Source of the DNA: Butyriboletus loyo | Taxonomy: Eukaryota > Basidiomycota > Agaricomycetes > Boletales > Boletaceae | NCBI GenBank assembly: GCA_038093515.1 | Contig: JBBPSI010000408.1 | Coordinates: 1-13,968, forward strand | Reading direction: 5' to 3' | DNA length: 13,968 nucleotides | In this document: in pieces, positions 1 to 7,863 of the stretch | How positions within the stretch are numbered: the stretch's first letter is position 1 | Layout: every line of letters starts with the position of its first letter | The notes under the pieces: model-generated | The model's input: the letters and a program-made list of their open reading frames with translations, nothing else | Told to the model about the DNA's origin: nothing | The model's database searches: none | Position numbers and translations under genes: made by a program

Positions 1-1
1 C

Positions 2-1678
2 CCCACGAAACTGAAGGCGATCCAAGAATGGAAGTCGCCTACCTCCGTCAAAGCCATTCGGTCATTCATCGGCTTCTGTAACTTCTATCGCTGCTTCATA
101 GCGAACTTCTCGGCGATATCACGGCCTCTTCATGATTTGACGAAGAAGAGCACGAAATGGGAATGGACCCCTGAACACAAAGACGCGTTCTTGAAGATCA
201 AGGAGATCTTCCTACAGCAGCCTGTCCTGGCGATGCCAGACACGACAAAGGAGTTTAAGGTCATGACGGATGCCTCTCTCATAGCGACCAGAGCGGTACT
301 CATGCAGAACGACGGCAATGGGGATTTGCACCCATGTGCATACTTATCCAAGACGCTCTCCCCAGCAGAGCGCAACTATGACATCTACGACAGGGAACTA
401 TTGGCTGTCATCCACGCCTTGGAAGAATGGCGTCACTACCTTAGGGGGACTGGTCATCCCGTAACAATACTAACCGACCACAAGAATCTGACGTACTTCC
501 GTCAGCCGAACAAGCTGTCACGACGACAGGCTAGGTGGATGATGTATCTGCAAGATTACGACATCAAGTTCCACCATCTCCCCGGAACCGCTATGGGCCC
601 AGCAGACGCCCTCTCTCACCGCGACGAAGTTGATACTTCCGGCGACAATCAGGAAGTCATCTTACTTCCTGATTCCATATTCGTCAATGCGCTTGACACA
701 GCGCTAGCAGAAAAGATGGTCGTGTCTACCGAGAACGACCCGCTCATACAGAAGGCCTTGTCGGCTATGTACGAAGCCTCCCCGATATTCCCTCATTCAG
801 CCCCCCACGATTGGCTGTTCGAAAACGATAAATTGTACTACAAGGGACGCCTCTATGTGCCAGAGGAAGCGCGTCATCCCCTTGTCAAGGAACTCCATGA
901 GGGCCCCACCGGCGGCCATGGAGGAATATTCAGGATGCAGAACTTAGTTCAACGAGACTACTGGTGGCCCGGAATGGGCTCGTTTATCAGGAAATTCGTC
1001 ACAGGTTGCGCGGTTTGCCAGGCAAACAAGGTCAACACACACCCGACAGTACCCGGGCTTACCCCACTATCCAGCACCACCACATGGCCGTTTCAACAAG
1101 TATCCGTTGATCTGATCACGAATCTCCTGGAGTCTATGGGATTTGATTCGGTAATGGTTGTGGTCAACCATGGCCTTACAAAGGGGGTAATTTTCATACC
1201 TTGCAACAAGACGATCGACACAGCAGGCGTCGCCCAACTCTTTTTTGACAAAGTGTTCACCAGATTCGGTCTGCACGACCGATGCATCTCGGACCATGGT
1301 CCGCAATTTGCCTCAGCCTTCGCATGGGAATTAGCAAGGCTGCTAAAATACGACCTCACCCTCTCCTCAGCATACCACCCCCAGACGGACGGCGAGACAG
1401 AAAGGGTCAACCAGGAGCTGGAGACCTACCTCCGCATCTTTTGCAATGGATGCCCTGACAGATGGGCCAGCATACTCCCCATGGCGGAGTTTTCATATAA
1501 CTCGACCACGCATTCGGTCACAGGAAAGATGCCATTCTCGTTAATGATCGGCTATGAACCACGCGCGTACCCGGCGTTAGGACGGACGTTCCTACCAGCA
1601 TTGGAAGCACAGCTATCGGACTTAGTGGCAAGTCGCGAAGAAGCCTCAGAAGCACCGTCGATGAAGGTCACCCAATAG
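2..1678 (+). CDS. Ty3/Gypsy retrotransposon Pol fragment: RT end, RNase H, integrase (5'-partial)
   Basis: The frame is open from the left edge to TAG at 1676-1678, so the start lies outside the window. In order it shows the reverse transcriptase C-terminal region (FIGFCNFYR, about nt 65-91) and an RNase H with DAS (269), DRELLAV (about 389), LTDHKNL (about 473) and ADALSH (about 602; usually ADALSR). The integrase follows, with an HHCC zinc finger (HEGPTGGH...CAVC, nt 893-1021) and a core with D in VSVDL, SDHGPQF (about 1289) and ETERVNQ (about 1398). The last two acidic residues are separated by 35 residues, as in active integrases. All catalytic residues appear present and no frameshift is seen. 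These activities would copy RNA into DNA and integrate it. Homology stops near 1651 (SEA); the last codons are antisense Copia-1 sequence, so the natural C-terminus (chromodomain region) is missing. It is a truncated, non-autonomous remnant. Confidence 0.95.
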   Translation, partial: PTKLKAIQEWKSPTSVKAIRSFIGFCNFYRCFIANFSAISRPLHDLTKKSTKWEWTPEHKDAFLKIKEIFLQQPVLAMPDTTKEFKVMTDASLIATRAVLMQNDGNGDLHPCAYLSKTLSPAERNYDIYDRELLAVIHALEEWRHYLRGTGHPVTILTDHKNLTYFRQPNKLSRRQARWMMYLQDYDIKFHHLPGTAMGPADALSHRDEVDTSGDNQEVILLPDSIFVNALDTALAEKMVVSTENDPLIQKALSAMYEASPIFPHSAPHDWLFENDKLYYKGRLYVPEEARHPLVKELHEGPTGGHGGIFRMQNLVQRDYWWPGMGSFIRKFVTGCAVCQANKVNTHPTVPGLTPLSSTTTWPFQQVSVDLITNLLESMGFDSVMVVVNHGLTKGVIFIPCNKTIDTAGVAQLFFDKVFTRFGLHDRCISDHGPQFASAFAWELARLLKYDLTLSSAYHPQTDGETERVNQELETYLRIFCNGCPDRWASILPMAEFSYNSTTHSVTGKMPFSLMIGYEPRAYPALGRTFLPALEAQLSDLVASREEASEAPSMKVTQ

Positions 1679-3237
1679 CGGTAGCCAGAGAACGTGGGGT
1701 AGGGAATGGAGTGTACATCCGAGTGGACGAGCTCAAGAGGTCGAGATGCGCGAGATTGGGAGCTCGGGAATGGATTTGCGTGCATTTTGCCAGCGAGGCA
1801 TGGCTCACAAATTGGATCAGGTGCCGACTTGCTGTCCAGCTTCATCCCAGTCACCAAATCGCGCTCCATCAGTGACTTGATGTCTGCGGAGTTGTGGTGT
1901 GCAAAGCGACGATGCCAGAGCGATAAGTCGAGCGGAACAGTTGTTGCAGCTCGTGCATACTCAGTCATAGACTCTGTTGTACCATCCAAAAATGCGGCAT
2001 TGTTGCTGTCGATGGTGGCGACGAATAGTGGTGGTCCAGATGCGCGAGAGAATGTCAAATGCGTTGCATTGATATGGACAACGAAGGAGGAGTGACGAGT
2101 GAGATATAAAACAGCCAGGAGGTTGTTCCTCAGCTGAGGGACATGTAGGACATTGGAAAACTCGACCGCTCTGCACCTCTTTCCGTCTATCACTGGATGG
2201 AACACCACAGACCCCACTCCGGCTGAATAGATGATGGTGTTGTCGGCGAGTTTGATTGGGACGCGTTTTGGCGCATAGTTGCGCAGCCAATGACGATGGG
2301 GTGTCATATGAGAAGTGGCCCCCGAGTCTGCATTCCAATCGTGGTCAGCATTGAGTTGGAGCGGCGAAAATGGATCAGAGTGATCCGTAGAGCGCAAACT
2401 TGCATTTCCAGCCCGCTCGACGACCTCCTGAGTTCCTGAGGCAACCGAAGCAGACTGTTCACCCTTCCTGTCCTTGTGGTGGTTCGTCTTGTAGTACTTT
2501 TTCGCTCGTTGCAGCGAATAGCACTTGCATTGGCAGTGGCCTGGCTTGTCACAGAACGAGCATGGGGTATTTCGTGGGCAAGCGCAGGTAGATGAGGATG
2601 TGGCGAGTGCGGAGTCAATGGGAGCTGCAGGGGCATCTGAGCGAGGGCGACGATTGATTTCCTCGGTGTGGAATGCGGCCTTGACCTTGTCTTTGTCGAG
2701 GTCAGTGAGGAGTGCCAAAGACGACACAAAATGGCTGTAATCGGGCCCAAGCGCCCGAATCATCGCCATGCAGGTCAGCTCGGCATCCAGAGTCTTCATG
2801 TCGAAGCTTGACCCGCGCAGATCCTGGATTCGGAGCATAGACTCCTCGACTCGCGCTGCAAGCCCAGGCAGGGACTCCTCAGCGCGTTTCCGGATGCTGA
2901 AGAACTCGTCGTAGGCCACAAATCTGCTGCTGGCCTTCTGCTGGAGAAACACCTTCTTCAGCGCTGCCCAGGCTGCAGTGGGGTCGTCCTGGTCCGCTCG
3001 GATGTGAACTCGCTGGTCTGGCGCAATATTGAGCATTAACTCGCCAGCTGCCCTGTCCTGCTTGATGTCCCAGGCTGTCTGGTCTGCTCCAGAAGTAGAA
3101 GGTCGAACCTCTTTTCCATCTACAAGTCTCCAGAGTCCCTTGGAGCGAAACAATGCCTTCATCTCCTCGCTCCAGGTAATGTAGTTAGGGCCAGTGAGGT
3201 GTTGGATGCGATGGGAGTGTTGTTGGTGATCAGACAT
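1655..3237 (-). CDS. Copia-1 Gag-protease-integrase fragment (3'-truncated)
   Basis: This is a Ty1/Copia polyprotein with a continuous frame. I place the start at ATG 3237 (MSDHQQ); the longer frame upstream has only GTG. Visible in order are a Gag of the UBN2/DUF4219 type opening with LTGPNYITWSEEMKALF and a CCHC zinc knuckle, CSFCDKPGHCQCKC (residues about 226-239, nt about 2522-2563). Then come a retropepsin motif ADSGATSHM (DSGA at nt 2318-2329), a GAG-pre-integrase HHCC finger (WHRRFAHH, about 1891-1917; CEPC, about 1799-1808) and the start of integrase with HSDV and VTFID. Homology ends at about 1657, where the element is fused tail to tail to the Gypsy fragment. The open frame runs on to 1552, but those last residues are antisense Gypsy. 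Integrase core, RT and RNase H are lost. The lack of stops over about 527 codons suggests a fairly young copy. Confidence 0.93.
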
Positions 3238-3350
3238 GGTTTTGGATAGAATGGGGGTGGATAGCAGCGACGAAGTGCGGTTTCGGTGCACGGAGGCGGA
3301 CTTTGAAGTATTTTCGGCGATGTAGTGCGAACAATGGTGATGCGACTAGA

Positions 3351-3367
3351 GCGCAGGGCTCATAACC
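3351..3367 (-). promoter_or_regulatory. Copia-1 primer binding site, half-tRNA-iMet type
   Basis: Directly against the inner edge of the LTR (no spacer), the - strand reads GGTTATGAGCCCTGCGC. Its complement GCGCAGGGCTCATAACC is the D-arm/anticodon-arm segment of eukaryotic initiator tRNA-Met. Priming by the 5' half of initiator tRNA, cleaved in the anticodon arm, is known for Drosophila copia and relatives. Position, orientation and match agree with Copia-1 reading on the - strand. Confidence 0.8.
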
Positions 3368-3601
3368 TGTTAACAGCTGGAATCTCTCAGCTGGAGCTCA
3401 CTGTCAGAAACTATATATTCAAGTAGAACTAACTTCACATACCTGGAGCTCACTGTCAGAAACTGAGAGACAAAGACAGTGAGCTCCGAGCTACATGCGA
3501 AGCGCTACAACAACAGTAAATAATGCGCCACAATGTGGCTGACAATATGACTAAGGTAACACTCTAGAAATGCGCAGAGTGCGAAATAAGTAAATGTAAC
3601 A
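3368..3601 (-). repeat. LTR-A copy 1: 5' LTR of Copia-1
   Basis: A 234 bp LTR that on the - strand begins TGTTACATTTACTTATTTCG and ends with CAGCTGTTAACA, giving TGTTA...TAACA ends. The primer binding site abuts its inner end and the Gag ATG follows 130 bp further, so it is the 5' LTR of the truncated Copia-1. It carries two direct copies and one inverted copy of GACAGTGAGCTCC, able to form hairpins. The outer flank at 3602-3606 (acttc) would be the target duplication, but the partner is lost with the 3' end. It inserted at or just after the 3' end of the dioxygenase gene. Confidence 0.92.
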
Positions 3602-4150
3602 ACTTCCCACCTTGCTTACCTCAGCATAATTGCACCTTGGGATCCCTAGCGTCTGGTGGACCTCGTCCTGCATGTACCATGCAATGCAGGCCCGGTCCCC
3701 CTCTACCTCAGCTGCCCCATGAACAATAAGCCTCCCAGAGAATGCAACTACAGTCCCTGGGGGATACCATAGCCTTAAGTCCTGTCTTGGGAAGATCAGG
3801 TCAAGGCCACTATAATTTCCTATGCTAAGGAGTTGGTCAAACGATTACGGGAGCCCATTGTGGTCCAGATGGCAGTGGCTGGACCAGTTCACCATTGCAG
3901 AAAGGCTGTTGAAAACAGAGGGCCACAGTTGAAGGACGCCCCGCAGGTCAGTGAGGTCATCCGCAGGTGTGATCTGCCAAAGCTGAATCATTGCCTCCCG
4001 CGCTAGCTCATACATCTCCAGGCGCATGATGCTCATGGCGGTGGACATTACTGAATCTGCCCCCATAATCTCACTGAGCCACTCCCTCCCTTCATCATCA
4101 TTGCACCCTGCCTTTAACATTGCAGAGATCTCTAGCTCGCCATTTGTATG

Positions 4151-4199
4151 CTGTAAATAGATGTAATGTGTGATGCCCATATCAGCAAATGTGACCTAC
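4151..4199 (-). other. Intron between exons D and E of the dioxygenase gene
   Basis: 49 bp, phase 0. On the - strand it has donor GTAGGT, a CTGAT branch-like element and acceptor TTTACAG. Removing it joins QQGRN to HTNGELE in one frame and skips an in-frame stop inside the intron. Confidence 0.8.
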
Positions 4200-4343
4200 A
4201 TTGCGCCCCTGTTGATACCATGCTGGGGACATGTTAATGCAGCCTGCCAGCTTAGCATCCTGTTGGAAGTAGCTCCTGTGGGTTCTCCATTTTGCCCCGA
4301 GGTCAGATGCAGTGATGCTTGCCGCAAGCGTCCTGTGGAGATG

Positions 4344-4416
4344 CTGAAATGACCCCCATATGGCAGTCTATATGGTGGCTCAGAGGATATGACTGAAGGC
4401 TCAGCATTGTGCTCAC
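4344..4416 (-). other. Intron between exons C and D of the dioxygenase gene
   Basis: 73 bp, phase 0, donor CAG|GTGAGC and acceptor TTTCAG. A second AG (CCACAG) lies 13 bp further downstream, but using it would break the frame. The chosen site restores an open frame into KWRTH...MSPAWYQQ. Confidence 0.75.
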
Positions 4417-5048
4417 CTGGCTTGCCATACTCAGCGCCTGCGGGAGGTACCATGCGATTATGTATCCGCACTCATTGACGATCATTGCGGGTCGCGATAA
4501 TTGCTGCGAAGCACCCTCCATGGACTCCAAGGCCACATCACACTTCGCTTCAAATCTCAAAATGCTATCTGCCTCCCACATTGGATCAAAGCCCTGGAGC
4601 CTGACTGAAGGGCAGATTAATTCCATTGCACAGTAATGTAACATGGTCATACAGGGGTTCCTGTGAGCTTGCACTAGGGCATGCACCATTTGATCTGCCT
4701 GGCAAACTACGTCAACGAAAATGTCAATATGCGGTAGAGTGCAGGATGTACTGGCGGGCGATTGTGTTTCAGCGGAGAATCTTGATTGCATGTAGGATGA
4801 GACACAATCCATTATCAATATCGGCGAGCCAGCAGGCGCCTCTGTTAATGCGGATCTGGAATGCATGCTGGGAGGTGGAGAGGGATCAATTAGGCTTACA
4901 TCACTTCGGGACAAAAGGAGCTGCTTGAGGGGCGGGATGTCACCCTTGTAGGCCTGCAATCCAACATGTCCACAGCATGCATATCCCCGCAGGCCATTTG
5001 GCACAGAGCTCATCCCCATTGCGGGCCCACACCTGACCTGCCCACTTC

Positions 5049-5306
5049 TAGCATATGCCCCCTGAGGGCCCACTCGTTACTACCGCCTATCCCCTGAGGG
5101 CTCACCCTCTACTAGCATATGCACCCTGAGGACCTGCTTGCTCCTACTGCCTACCCCCCTGAGGGCCTGCCCACTACTAGCATAAGCCCCCTGAGTGCCT
5201 GCTCGTTACTACTGCCTGCCCCTCTGAGGGCCCGCCTGCTACTAGCATATGCCCCCCGAGGGCCTGCCTGTCTATAGGATATGCCCCCCAACGGGCCCAC
5301 CCGTCA
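5049..5306 (-). repeat. Minisatellite array 1, eight units of 32-33 bp
   Basis: Eight consecutive units share a core of CCCCCTGAGGGCC flanked by TAGCATATG or TACTGCC. The TAGCATA-type and TACYGCC-type units alternate over most of the array, giving a higher-order period of about 65 bp. Reverse-complemented, the unit resembles the unit of array 2 (GGGCC...CAGGGGG.ATATGCTA), so the arrays are inverted relative to each other. It begins about 95 bp beyond exon C of the dioxygenase gene. Confidence 0.85.
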
Positions 5307-5573
5307 ATGTACTCTTGATGCACATGCGGGCCCACCCCAGGGTGGCTGTACAACAAGTGATATTGTCAACCTGGGGTGGCCGTATACTACATGACAATGT
5401 GACTACATGGGCTCCATGAGTGAGTTAGGAATACAAATACACTGACGGCAGGGCCCACCTAAAGAACAAAGCAGCATTGACAAATGGGCCCACAGGGTGG
5501 GGAGATGTAGGGCATATGATTCACTCAGGCAGGCCTGCCCATGGGTCAATTGAGGGTATACACTAGAGATGAA
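5307..5573. other. Spacer between the two minisatellite arrays
   Basis: No gene is seen. It holds decayed repeat units (GGGCCCAC, GGCATATGA) and two spaced copies of a GGGTGGC(T/C)GTA element within AT-rich sequence (near 5340 and 5375). It is probably degenerate minisatellite plus unrelated sequence. Confidence 0.5.
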
Positions 5574-6300
5574 CGGGCCCGAAAGGGGCATATGCTACAG
5601 ACGGTGGGCCTGCAGAAGGGTATATGCTATAGATGGGGGGGCCTGCAGGGGGGTATATGCTACAGACGGAGGGGTCCACAGGGGGAGTGGGCTATAGATG
5701 AGCAGGCCCACAACATTGTATATGCTATAGACAAGGGGGCCTGCAGGGGAGTGGGCTATAGATGAGCGGGCCTGCAACATTGTATATACAACAGACAAGG
5801 GGGCCTGCAGGGGGAGTGGGCTATATGCGAGGGGGCCCGCAGCATTGTATATACGACAGACAAGGGGTCCTGCAGGGGGGTATATACTACAGATAAGCGG
5901 GCCCACAGCAGTGTATATGCTGTAGATGAGGGGGCCCATAGGGGGGGTATATACTACAGGTGAGCAGGCCCACAGCATTGTACATACAACAGACAATGTG
6001 GTGTGCAGGGGGAGTGGTCTATAGATGAGTGGGCATGCAGGGGGAGTGGGCAATACACGACAAACAGTGCCATATATACTGTGGGCAAGGGGGCCCGTGG
6101 CAATGTGTATGCAACAAACGAGGGGGCCTACCATGGGGAGGGCACTATATGCAAGTGGGCCCAAGGAAGCGCATATACTATAGAAGAGGGGCATGCATGG
6201 GGAGTGGGCTATACAAGGGCGGGCCCACAGGGGGGTATATGTTAATGCTGAGGATGCCTGCAGGGAGTGTGCTATATGCGAGCAGGCCAGCGGAAAGATA
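5574..6300 (+). repeat. Minisatellite array 2, about 20 units of 32-33 bp
   Basis: Tandem units approximate GGGGGCCTGCAGGGGGGTAT followed by ATGCTATAGACGA. Units ending in a GGGAGTGGGCTATAGATGA-like form often alternate with units containing CA(A/G)CATTGTATATAC, giving an approximate 65 bp dimer period. The 33 bp period equals 11 codons, which keeps frames open and yields a spurious 242-codon frame on the - strand (6323-5595). Units decay into scattered fragments up to about 6400. The array lies in the interruption of the dioxygenase gene and is inverted relative to array 1. Confidence 0.88.
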
Positions 6301-6457
6301 GATGTAACAGCTATGAGCCCCACAGGGGATATGCCATATAGGCCGGAGGTCCATGGGGGTATGTATTCCAGAGGTGCATGCCTGCAGGACAGGCGGGCCT
6401 ACTTAAGGGCATTGCGCATTGAGTCAGAACCTCTGTATTCCTACAGCAACAATGACA
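6301..6457. other. Decayed repeat and unique sequence before the solo LTR
   Basis: It contains degenerate minisatellite-like pieces (GGGGATATGCCATATAGG, CCTGCAGGACAGGCGGGCC) up to about 6400, then AT-richer sequence. No gene is seen. Confidence 0.45.
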
Positions 6458-6462
6458 ATCTA

Positions 6463-6887
6463 TGTTACGGTAGTGGTCTACTTTTCCTCTCCATTACCAT
6501 TGGGACTATTACATTCACCTAGCCTTTTGCTAGTTCCACTTGAATGGTGACAACCGTTCTTACTTAGTCATCACTTCTCATGCACAGACACATTTGCTTT
6601 CACACTCCGGAATCTTCTGGAATGTTCCTTCCGCATTAGTAGTTTCCTTCTCGCGTCTCGATTAGGAACACAGTCTGTGCACAGACCCCAGTAGTATAAA
6701 GGCTCAGCCTTTACACCATGTACACTATCTAGTTCTACGCAGCTATCTGCTAGCAATTAGTTCACTGCCAGACTCTTAGTGTGCGCACTAAGACATAGTC
6801 TGAGACTCACCCAGAATCATCTCTTGAGTCTCGAGGCCACTCCAGAGTGCCTCCTCGCTGTTCTAGTTGTTAGCGCCCAGCGTAACA
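6463..6887 (+). mobile_element. Solo LTR, family LTR-B (425 bp) with 5 bp target duplication
   Basis: It starts TGTTACGGTAGTGG and ends CCCAGCGTAACA (TGTTACG...CGTAACA). It is flanked on both sides by ATCTA (6458-6462 and 6888-6892), a 5 bp target-site duplication. A TATAAA at 6695-6700, followed by a GC-balanced stretch, looks like an LTR promoter. There is no internal coding sequence, so it is a solo LTR left by LTR-LTR recombination. It sits at the point where the dioxygenase reading frame breaks. The parent family (Gypsy or Copia) cannot be told from this LTR. A related LTR end occurs at 7482-7533 in the opposite orientation. Confidence 0.88.
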
Positions 6888-7107
6888 ATCTATCTATTTA
6901 TTCTCCATCGTTCCGCCTGAATCCTATCCAGTGCATCCAAGTCATGCAAGGCAAGCTCCACCACCTTCCACCCCTGCCTACCTGCCCGCATGAATAGCCC
7001 CTTGTATTTAGTTATGGCGTGTTTTATTGGGCCATCGAACTCAATGTTATCAGGCATATTGGCAGGTGGACCTACCGCCTGGATGCTTGACCACACTTCC
7101 ATTGTCT

Positions 7108-7160
7108 CTGCATGGGAAGGATGTAAATGCAAGGCTTGCATTTGGAGGGTCCTTACTCAC
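7108..7160 (-). other. Intron in the N-terminal block of the dioxygenase gene
   Basis: 53 bp with donor GTGAGTAAGG and acceptor CCATGCAG, phase 1. Splicing joins ...ASSLLL to ETMEVW. Confidence 0.75.
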
Positions 7161-7235
7161 CCAACAACAGGCTGCTTGCACCTGGGAATCCATCGACCTC
7201 CAGGCAGTGAATCTCTGCTGTGCTTTCCTCAGAGT

Positions 7236-7286
7236 CTGAGAGCACGTGGATTAGTCAGGCCATTTGGAGGCTAGGGTCATGCTCAC
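7236..7286 (-). other. First visible intron of the dioxygenase gene
   Basis: 51 bp with donor GTGAGC, branch-like CTGACTAAT and acceptor CTCTCAG, phase 1. Splicing joins CCGPL to DSEES. Confidence 0.7.
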
Positions 7287-7481
7287 CTAAGGGTCCACAG
7301 CAGACCTGCAGCAGAATCTGCTGATGATTGCACTCCTCGACTCTGCGCAATGCCAGAATATGTGGAGGGAAGTTTGTTATGAGGCTCCATGAATAGATCA
7401 GAGCATTGCAGTGGGTTGGAGCTGCAGCAGGAGGGTCAGGAGCTTTGCCTGTGTCAAAATGGATGTGGTGAGCATATATAC

Positions 7482-7533
7482 TGTTACGCTGGGCACTAAC
7501 AACTAGAACTCTGAGGCAGCACTCTGGAGTAGC
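7482..7533 (-). mobile_element. LTR-B end fragment (52 bp)
   Basis: It reads TGTTACGCTGGGCACTAACA and onward, matching the reverse complement of the last bases of the solo LTR at 6463-6887 with a handful of mismatches. It is cut at 7533 by the antisense LTR-A. It marks the 5' break of the dioxygenase gene. Confidence 0.75.
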
Positions 7534-7768
7534 TGTTGACAGCTGGAATCTCTCAGCTGGAGCTCACTGTCAGAAACTTATATATTCGAGTAAATCTAAC
7601 TTCACATACCTGGAGCTCACTGTCAGAAACTGGGAGACAAAGACAGTGAACTCCAAGCTACATGCGAAGCGCTACAACAACTGTAAATAATGCGCCACAA
7701 TGTGGCTGACAGTATGACTAAGGTAACACTCTAGAAATGCGCAGAGTGCGAAATAAGTAAATGTAACA
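7534..7768 (-). repeat. LTR-A copy 2 (antisense, 235 bp)
   Basis: The + strand begins TGTTGACAGCTGGAATC and ends AAATAAGTAAATGTAACA, colinear with copy 1 at 3368-3601. No primer binding site like the one at 3351-3367 adjoins its inner end (7533 and below), so it is probably a solo or recombined LTR. No convincing target duplication is visible. Confidence 0.88.
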
Positions 7769-7863
7769 ACAGCAACAGTAAATAATGCGCCACAATGTGG
7801 CTGACAGCATGACTAAGGTAACACTCTAGAAATGTGCAGAGTGCGAAATAAGCAAATGTAACA
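7769..7863 (-). repeat. 95 bp tandem partial LTR-A
   Basis: It repeats the last 95 bp of copy 2 (7674-7768) immediately downstream with about five mismatches. The AGCAAATGTAACA variant at its end matches the LTR-A at 8152 rather than copy 2, so it may be the stump of a separate LTR and not a simple duplication. Confidence 0.85.

Larger units (their letters stand above)
3620..4953 (-). pseudogene. TET/JBP-like 2OG-Fe(II) dioxygenase, catalytic C-terminal block (3 exons, one stop)
   Basis: The likely role is oxidation of a methylated base in DNA using iron, oxygen and 2-oxoglutarate, in the nucleus; assignment is from motifs only. Exon C 4953-4417 begins AYKGDIPPLKQ after a TTGCAG acceptor and contains GYIIAWYLPQALS. 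Exon D 4343-4200 contains KWRTH and INMSPAWYQQGRN. Exon E runs from 4150 and contains LQLWPSVFNSLSAMVN. It then has the metal motif HLD (nt 3863-3871), the block LWYPPGTVVAFSGRL, a distal metal His (3719-3721) and the Arg nine residues later (3692-3694) expected to bind 2-oxoglutarate. All splice junctions keep frame. A TAA at 3845-3847 lies between HLD and the distal His, although homology continues without a shift to NYAE at 3620. That makes this copy a probable pseudogene. A GTAAGC follows at 3619-3614 and Copia-1 LTR-A starts at 3601, so the true C-terminus is uncertain. Confidence 0.85.
4954..6892 (-). other. 1.9 kb interruption of the dioxygenase gene (giant intron or insertion)
   Basis: The protein homology stops at the residues RWRINR (6893) and resumes at AYKGD (4953). 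The resumption point has a good acceptor (TTGCAG). The upstream edge has no GT donor: the next codon is TAG, inside the target duplication of the solo LTR. The 1.9 kb between holds two inverted minisatellite arrays and that solo LTR. Other introns in the same gene are 49-73 bp, so this is either an intron enlarged by repeats or a disrupted gene. Confidence 0.6.
6893..7481 (-). pseudogene. TET/JBP-like dioxygenase, N-terminal block (3 exons, 5'-truncated)
   Basis: Three exons join in one frame. The first (about 7481-7287) is open from the edge of the LTR-B fragment and includes NALIYSW and QQILLQVCCGPL. The second (7235-7161) includes DSEESTAEIHCLEV and FPGASSLLL. The third (7107-6893) includes ETMEVWSS, IEFDGPIKHAITKYKGLF, GWKVVELALHDLDALDR and AERWRINR. 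I associate these segments with the non-catalytic N-terminal region of mushroom TET/JBP proteins, and the strand and order match the catalytic block at 4953-3620. The N-terminus is missing: the frame runs into retroelement sequence at 7482. The last exon ends in TAG inside the solo-LTR target duplication. The role of this region is unknown; family assignment is less certain here than for the catalytic block. Confidence 0.7.

Noticed and set aside
1706..2750. Frames overlapping Copia-1 on both strands (for example 1706-2095 + and 2304-2750 -)
   Set aside because: Shadows of the Gag-protease-integrase frame, which has clear domain motifs in order.
3351..3367. tRNA-iMet-like sequence as a tRNA gene
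   Set aside because: Only the D-arm/anticodon-arm part is present and it sits exactly at an LTR edge, so it is a primer binding site.
3834..3857. A 24 bp GT-AG intron that would remove the stop in the dioxygenase
   Set aside because: Too short for a fungal intron, and it would delete conserved residues (SFDQLLS) between the catalytic motifs.
4170..4928. Several + strand frames of 60-100 codons
   Set aside because: They are antisense to dioxygenase exons and introns and show no recognisable motif.
5049..6300. Repeat arrays considered as a CRISPR array
   Set aside because: Units are contiguous and degenerate with no unique spacers, and the context is eukaryotic with spliced genes.
5595..6323. 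242-codon - strand frame made of 11-residue hydrophobic repeats
   Set aside because: The repeat period of about 33 bp keeps the frame open by itself; it follows the minisatellite exactly, and no start context or family supports a protein.
3368..7768. A non-autonomous LTR element bounded by LTR-A copies 1 and 2
   Set aside because: They are in the same orientation, but copy 2 has no primer binding site at its inner edge and copy 1 already serves as the 5' LTR of Copia-1 on its other side; the interior is the dioxygenase gene.
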